This document shows, piece after piece, positions 59,148 to 64,000 of a stretch of DNA of 64,000 bases. Position 1 is the stretch's first letter, and every line of letters begins with the position of its first letter. The notes under the pieces are model-generated. The model had not been told where the DNA came from. It worked only from the letters and a program-made list of their open reading frames with translations, and ran no database searches. Position numbers and translations under genes: made by a program. The DNA is from an uncultured Lachnospiraceae bacterium (GTDB taxonomy: Bacteria > Bacillota > Clostridia > Lachnospirales > Lachnospiraceae): the NCBI GenBank assembly GCA_947178145.1, contig CAMWXE010000017.1, positions 1-64,000 on the forward strand, read 5' to 3'.

Positions 59148-60134
59148 ATGGACAACAAAAATAGGGAAAAATTGGAAAAAGAGTTTGACGTAGTGGCTCT
59201 TGGGGAGCTTTTGATTGATTTTACGGAAAATGGTTCAAGTGAACAGGGAAATCCCCTGTTTGAGGCAAACCCCGGCGGTGCGCCCTGCAATGTGCTGGCA
59301 ATGCTCTCAAAGCTGGGATGCAAAACGGCCTTTATCGGAAAGGTTGGAAAGGACTTCTTCGGAGAACAGTTAAAAAACGCGATTACGGAGGCGGGCATCA
59401 ACGCCAGAGGGCTGCGCATGGACTGGGATGTGCATACAACGCTCGCCATGGTACATACATATCCTGACGGTGACCGTGACTTTTCTTTTTACCGCAGCCC
59501 TGGCGCGGACATGATGCTGCGGGAGGATGAACTTGACGGGAAAGCGCTGGAAAATACGAGGATTTTTCACTTTGGCACACTTTCAATGACAGATTCGGAG
59601 GTCAGGGCGGCAACCAAAAAGGCTGTCAGGATCGCAAGAGAAAGCGGTGCACGAATCTCTTTTGACCCCAATCTTCGCCCGCCGCTGTGGAAGTCACTGG
59701 ATGAAGCGAAGACGCAGACTGCCTATGGTCTTTCCCAGTGTGATATTCTCAAGATATCCGATAACGAGCTCCAGTGGTTTACCGGAGAGATTGAGTTTGA
59801 TGCAGGTATCTGTAAATTGAGAGAGCAGTACGACATTCCATTGATCCTTCTTTCCATGGGAAAGGAAGGCAGCCGTGCGTATTACAAAGATCTGTGTGTT
59901 GAGGTCAGACCTTTTCTGCAGGAAAGTACGATCGAAACGACAGGGGCGGGGGACACCTTTGGTGCCTGCTGTCTGTATCATGTGCTGGAATACGGTCTGG
60001 AAAATCTGGATGAATCAAAACTGACGCAAATGCTGACGTATGCAAATGCAGCGGCCTCTATCGTTACAACTAGAAAAGGCGCGCTGCGCGTGATGCCGTC
60101 GAGGGAGGAAGTGGAGGCGTTGATCAATCTATGA
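59148..60134 (+). CDS. PfkB family sugar kinase, probable fructokinase
   Basis: A 328-residue ribokinase-family enzyme. Features: DVVALGELLIDF, NPGGAPCNVLAMLSKLG, and the catalytic TTGAGDTFGACC with D269. In this context it most likely converts fructose released by the GH32 enzyme into fructose 6-phosphate. GGAGGGTG precedes the ATG at 59148. The stop overlaps the next start by 4 bases. Confidence 0.92.
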   Translation: MDNKNREKLEKEFDVVALGELLIDFTENGSSEQGNPLFEANPGGAPCNVLAMLSKLGCKTAFIGKVGKDFFGEQLKNAITEAGINARGLRMDWDVHTTLAMVHTYPDGDRDFSFYRSPGADMMLREDELDGKALENTRIFHFGTLSMTDSEVRAATKKAVRIARESGARISFDPNLRPPLWKSLDEAKTQTAYGLSQCDILKISDNELQWFTGEIEFDAGICKLREQYDIPLILLSMGKEGSRAYYKDLCVEVRPFLQESTIETTGAGDTFGACCLYHVLEYGLENLDESKLTQMLTYANAAASIVTTRKGALRVMPSREEVEALINL

Positions 60135-61624
60135 AAAAAACACTGAGTAGATTATATGGCATTCTATGCCTGACGGTGAGTTTTCTGATCTGCAGCTGCG
60201 GACAGTCCGGCGCAAAGGATAAAGATTTTTCCGAACTGACAACGCCGGGGAGTCAGGAGGAGGCCTATGAGTACCATACATTTTTCCTGCCTGCCAAGGA
60301 TGGGCCGATTCAGCCGTATGTCGGGGACACAATGCCCTATTACGAAGACGGGGTGTATTATATTTATTATTTGAAGGAAGGCGGCGATTCCTATAACCAT
60401 TCCATATATCTTGCGACAACAAAGGATTTTGTGAGTTACGCGGAACAGGACGAGGCAGTGATCGAAGCTTCTGACGCTGGGCAGGACAACTGGATTGGTA
60501 CAGGGTCTGTTGTGAAGGCAGGCGGTAAGTATTATTTCTTTTATACTGGTCATGCGGATTCTGCTGATGTGGAATACAAAGAAAAGATAATGGTTGCCGA
60601 GGGTGATGATCTGACAGCGTTTCGCAAGATTTCGGGATGGGAGATCACGCCTCCCGACGAGCTGGGTCAAAAAAATGATTTCAGAGATCCGCAGGCATAT
60701 TATGACCCGGATACAGACACGATATCACTGACAATTACGGCGTCCAAGGATAATGTGGCAAGGATTTTGAAGTATACAGTCAGCGCAGACTTGCAGGAGA
60801 CGAATTACGATGGTATTATTTTTACAAATACCGCAGGGGATTTCTGGAACCTGGAATGCAGCGACACATTCAGGATAGGCGACAAATGGTATCTGACGTA
60901 CTCGGCGCAGGATGATACACTATGGTATGCCTCCGCCGATGAACAGTTCGGGCCTTACTCCGAGGCAAAGCGTCTGGAGGGTAAACTGTTTTATGCGGCA
61001 AAGCATGTCGGGGATGGCGAAAATGTGTATATGGCGGGGTGGGCGAGAAGGTCGGAATCCCCTGCTTCCACGCGGAGCGTATCGGCGTGGGCAGGAAATC
61101 TGGTTGTACAAAAGATTGTCCAGAAGGAAAACGGCGATCTTGTGCTGGCTCCAGCAGACCAGGTCATACAGCAGTTCCGGGGAAAACGCAGGCTGATGGT
61201 TGACAGCGCGCGGGCATCGATCGAGGCGGAGTCTGCGTATCAGTATGTCGATGTGTGCACTTGTTATGAGAGATTTCTGCTCAAGGGAAACTTTACATAT
61301 TCGGGAGACGGTTCTTTTGGACTTTGCTTTGACTACAATGGCGAGGCCGACAAATACAAACTCATTTCAGTCCGCCCGGATGATAACCTGATTCAGCTTT
61401 CCTTTAATGCGGGAAGCACACCGATTGCAGAAACACAAGTTTGCCTTGAGCCAGGAAAAGAGTACTCTTTTGCATATGTACAGGAGGGATCTGTGGGGGT
61501 GTTTTATATTGACGATATGGCGGCACTGACAGTCAGGCTGTATGGTGTGAGCGGAAAGCCGATCAAGCTGTTTGCCGAAAACAATTCCGTGACATTTTCA
61601 GCGTTGGAGCAGTACTCTGATTGA
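60131..61624 (+). CDS. GH32-like lipoprotein, extracellular
   Basis: A 497-residue lipoprotein: signal peptide with lipobox ICSC (Cys23), five-blade propeller with candidate catalytic residues D66 in VGDTMPYYEDG, D186 in FRDPQ and E242 in NLECSD, and a C-terminal beta-sandwich (GNFTYSGDGSFGLCFDYNGEADKY). The residues follow the GH32/GH43 clan order, although WMNDPNG is absent, so activity is likely but substrate uncertain (levan or inulin are candidates). It could trim fructans outside the cell for the ABC importer. Coupled to the kinase gene by an ATGA overlap. Confidence 0.85.
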   Translation: MKKTLSRLYGILCLTVSFLICSCGQSGAKDKDFSELTTPGSQEEAYEYHTFFLPAKDGPIQPYVGDTMPYYEDGVYYIYYLKEGGDSYNHSIYLATTKDFVSYAEQDEAVIEASDAGQDNWIGTGSVVKAGGKYYFFYTGHADSADVEYKEKIMVAEGDDLTAFRKISGWEITPPDELGQKNDFRDPQAYYDPDTDTISLTITASKDNVARILKYTVSADLQETNYDGIIFTNTAGDFWNLECSDTFRIGDKWYLTYSAQDDTLWYASADEQFGPYSEAKRLEGKLFYAAKHVGDGENVYMAGWARRSESPASTRSVSAWAGNLVVQKIVQKENGDLVLAPADQVIQQFRGKRRLMVDSARASIEAESAYQYVDVCTCYERFLLKGNFTYSGDGSFGLCFDYNGEADKYKLISVRPDDNLIQLSFNAGSTPIAETQVCLEPGKEYSFAYVQEGSVGVFYIDDMAALTVRLYGVSGKPIKLFAENNSVTFSALEQYSD

Positions 61625-61783
61625 TTAAAAGAATTAAAAATTGACAGTTGAGGAAATTCCAGTTTGCTATCCAGATTTGACAATGGATGATGCGAGGGAG
61701 ATTGGGGAAGAACTAATGCATTCAATGAACAAAATTGTGTCAGAATCAGATGAAAAGCAAGCAGTAAGTGCACGGATTTCATA

Positions 61784-61812
61784 TTGCAATCGCAAAATGC
61801 ACATGGTACAAT
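61784..61812 (+). promoter_or_regulatory. Promoter of the flavoenzyme gene
   Basis: TTGCAA (61784-61789), a 17-base spacer and TACAAT (61807-61812). The 235-base gap before 61860 shows nothing else. Confidence 0.6.
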
Positions 61813-61904
61813 GAATACATTACAACGCTTTATAATATCGTAACACTTGCATCACTGCTGTGTTGTCGTCCGCACAGACCAGTCAGAGAAAGGGAGGTAA
61901 TCTT

Positions 61905-63941
61905 ATGGCTTACAATCATCTATTTTCACCCGTAAAAATCGGCAATGTGGAGATTCCAAACAGAATTGCGCTGATGCCAATGGGCGTACTTTCTCCCCGT
62001 ATGATGAACAGGGATGGATCATACACAAAGGATGGGGCAGATTACTATATCGAGAGGGCAAAGGGCGGCACCGGACTGATTATTACCGGGATGGCTCCGA
62101 TTCCGCCTGGAGAATTCCTTCCTTCCATTGTAGAAAATCCTGCTACATATATTGAGCACACAAAATATCTGGCGGACGGCATTCACCGCTATGGTTCGAA
62201 AGTCTTTATAATGATCTCGGCGATGTCAGGAAGATCCGGCACGCCCGAGAGCCCGGCGGCCTCTGCCCTTCCGAATGTATGGGACCCCAGGGAAATACAG
62301 AGGGAGATGACCGTGGAAGAGATCCATCAGTATGTAGAATGGTTTGCCATCGGCGCCAAAGCTGCCAAAGATGCCGGGATTGACGGTGTCGAGGTCCATG
62401 CGGTTCATGAAGGATATCTGCTTGACCAGTTTGCGATTTCGTCGTTCAATAAACGTACCGATGAGTATGGAGGCTCACTGGAGAACCGCCTGCGTTTTCC
62501 GGTTGAGATTGTGCAGGCCATAAAGGAGAAGTGCGGAAAAGAATTTCCTGTCTCGCTGCGTTACTCGGTAAAGAGCTATACCAAAGCCTTTAACCGGGGC
62601 GCTGTACCGGGGGAAACGTTTGAAGAATTTGGAAGGGATTACGAGGAGAGCAGGAAAGCTGCCAGAATGCTGCAGGATGCAGGTTATGATATGTTAGACT
62701 GCGACAATGGAACCTACGATGCATGGTATTGGCCGCATCCGCCAGTATATATGCCAAAGGCGCTCAATTTGGAGGATGTTGCCCTGATTAAGAAGGAAGT
62801 GGATATTCCTGTAATCTGTGCCGGCCGCTTTGATGATCCTGCTTTGGCAGACCGGTCCATCGCGGAGGGAAAGATTGATATGATGGGCATGGGCAGACCG
62901 TTGCTGGCAGATCCCGATATAGCGAATAAATTCAAAGAGGACAGGCTTGATGATATCCGTCCATGTATCTCCTGCCATTTTGGATGTCTTGCCAGAATCG
63001 TTCAGTTTGATTATGAGAAAATGGCTCTAAAAGATATCTCCTGCGCGTTGAACCCGAGATGCGGTATGGAGAATCATTACAATATCAGCGAGGCGGATAC
63101 GAAAAAGCGGATTGCCGTTGTCGGCGGCGGAATTGCAGGAATGGAAGCAGCCAGAGTCTGTGCGCTGCGCGGCCATGAAGTCGACCTTTACGAGAAAAAT
63201 GATGTGCTGGGCGGTATCTTTATCGCAGCGGCAGCCTTTGATTTCAAGGATGACGACCGCCGCCTGATCGAGTGGTACCGCAGACAGATGAAGGAGACCG
63301 GCGTTCATGTACTGCTAAACACAGAATTTAAACCGGAAGACAAAGAAGGTTATGACGAAATATTTGTCGCGACAGGGGCAAAGGAAAGGCGTCTGTCCAC
63401 GCCCGGCTTTGAGCAGCCGTCCGTCCGTTATGCAGTGGATGTATTGCAGAATCAGAATATTCGGGACCAGAATGTCGTCATTGTCGGCGGCGGCCTGACC
63501 GGATGTGAGCTGGCATATGATCTGGCAAGGAAAAATAAAAAGGTGACGCTTGTGGAGACATGCCCGACCATTCTGAATGTGGAAGGCCTGTCAGCCGCGA
63601 ATTATAACTGCCTGTTGGATCTGATGGAATATTATAAGGTTGACATCCTCAAAAATTCCAAGGTTATCAAATACGAGGACAAGAAAGCTTATATTGAGAC
63701 GGTCACATATAATGAGCCAAACATCAGGGGCAGAGCGCTCAATCAGAGCCTGCAGGGAATCCACAGGGATGTAAAACCAGTGGAGGCTGACACCGTGATC
63801 GTTTCTGTCGGCTATATTTCCGACAGAGAACTGTACGATGCAATCAAAGCAGACAACGTACATTTATTAGGGGATGCAGAGAGGCCCTCTAATCTGATGG
63901 GATGCATCTGGTCCGCATATACGATGTGCTTAAATATCTGA
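61905..63941 (+). CDS. NADH:flavin oxidoreductase / enoate reductase type
   Basis: A 678-residue enzyme of the 2,4-dienoyl-CoA reductase/BaiCD/enoate reductase type. Residues 1-340 form the FMN barrel (FSPVKIGNVEIPNRIALMPMG, GVEVHAVHEGYLLDQFAISSFNKRTDEYGGSLENR). The [4Fe-4S] ligands are C354, C357, C361 and C380. FAD and NAD(P) domains follow with VVGGGIAGMEAARVCALRGHEV and VVIVGGGLTGCELAYDLARK. It reduces activated C=C bonds, for example of dietary or steroid enones; no bai operon surrounds it, so the substrate is open. AGGGAGG precedes the ATG at 61905. Confidence 0.9.
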   Translation: MAYNHLFSPVKIGNVEIPNRIALMPMGVLSPRMMNRDGSYTKDGADYYIERAKGGTGLIITGMAPIPPGEFLPSIVENPATYIEHTKYLADGIHRYGSKVFIMISAMSGRSGTPESPAASALPNVWDPREIQREMTVEEIHQYVEWFAIGAKAAKDAGIDGVEVHAVHEGYLLDQFAISSFNKRTDEYGGSLENRLRFPVEIVQAIKEKCGKEFPVSLRYSVKSYTKAFNRGAVPGETFEEFGRDYEESRKAARMLQDAGYDMLDCDNGTYDAWYWPHPPVYMPKALNLEDVALIKKEVDIPVICAGRFDDPALADRSIAEGKIDMMGMGRPLLADPDIANKFKEDRLDDIRPCISCHFGCLARIVQFDYEKMALKDISCALNPRCGMENHYNISEADTKKRIAVVGGGIAGMEAARVCALRGHEVDLYEKNDVLGGIFIAAAAFDFKDDDRRLIEWYRRQMKETGVHVLLNTEFKPEDKEGYDEIFVATGAKERRLSTPGFEQPSVRYAVDVLQNQNIRDQNVVIVGGGLTGCELAYDLARKNKKVTLVETCPTILNVEGLSAANYNCLLDLMEYYKVDILKNSKVIKYEDKKAYIETVTYNEPNIRGRALNQSLQGIHRDVKPVEADTVIVSVGYISDRELYDAIKADNVHLLGDAERPSNLMGCIWSAYTMCLNI

Positions 63942-63965
63942 CATCTTCTGAAAAGAAGAAGGCTA

Positions 63966-63999
63966 CAGGGAGCAGGCAGGAAATACGACTGGCTCCCTG
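63966..63999 (+). terminator. Hairpin at the window end, probable terminator
   Basis: CAGGGAGC (63966-63973) pairs with GCTCCCTG (63992-63999). A T-run, if any, would lie outside the window. Confidence 0.5.
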
Positions 64000-64000
64000 A

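Noticed and set aside
1-64000. tRNA, rRNA, tmRNA or an integrase-linked attachment site
   Set aside because: No cloverleaf, rRNA core sequence or integrase gene was noticed by eye; a covariance-model scan would be needed to exclude small RNA genes.

Overview
The window reads as chromosomal DNA of a motile, saccharolytic gut Clostridia, most likely a Lachnospiraceae species (Roseburia/Agathobacter/Blautia-like). This is an inference from gene content: several LacI regulators beside sugar genes, LplB/LplC-type oligosaccharide permeases with a large lipoprotein binding protein, a YesL (DUF624) protein, an enoate reductase-type flavoenzyme, heterodimeric ABC exporters, AG-rich Shine-Dalgarno sequences everywhere and moderate G+C. 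No rRNA, tRNA or CRISPR array was seen.

Layout. 0.2-4.1 kb: MmcQ/YjbR protein, SUKH-like protein, and a radical-SAM + DUF4130 DNA-metabolism pair. 4.1-7.1 kb: a LacI regulator divergent from a fucose/arabinose isomerase-family gene, with a well-defined promoter and operator. 7.5-13.2 kb: a near-consensus promoter, a 25-codon ORF, a terminator, then two ABC exporters with PH-like and zinc-ribbon N-termini flanking a DUF1854 protein; this is the most unusual intact locus. 13.3-20.5 kb: sigma factor, DUF2461, LacI, AAA-ATPase/nuclease-like protein between two hairpin repeats, sugar acetyltransferase, GNAT, small RHH protein, YaiI. 20.5-22.2 kb: chemotaxis receptor. 22.5-31.4 kb: heterodimeric ABC transporter, AraC regulator and a siderophore-type uptake operon with repeated DtxR-like palindromes. 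31.5-34.3 kb: NERD protein, Rrf2 and a metal-rich MarR regulator with well-defined operators.

34.3-39.7 kb is an AT-rich graveyard of an integrative or mobilizable element: nitroreductase fragment, broken small genes, a DUF5986-like pseudogene, an intact XRE-ImmA/IrrE protein, an intact YhcG-type nuclease, a truncated DEAD helicase, and a mobC-relaxase remnant split by a 173-bp miniature element whose 3-bp target duplication restores the reading frame exactly. 39.8-46.8 kb: a two-component system with an FtsX-type ABC transporter behind a promoter spanned by a perfect 26-bp palindrome, a YdcF protein and two small cell-envelope proteins. 47-50 kb: a second two-component operon with two membrane proteins.

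50.4-61.6 kb is a fructan/oligosaccharide utilization locus: LacI regulator, unknown membrane protein + YesL, two permeases, binding lipoprotein, intracellular GH32 hydrolase, PfkB sugar kinase and an extracellular GH32-like lipoprotein. The yesL promoter region looks like a duplicated copy of the lacI promoter, including a leftover piece of lacI coding sequence. The window ends with an FMN/FAD/Fe-S enoate reductase-type gene.

Miniature inverted-repeat elements are a theme. One family (ends GGAACTG/CAGTTCC, TAA or TTA target duplications) occurs at six places, a GTTAC-ended family at four, and a third 187-bp element at one.
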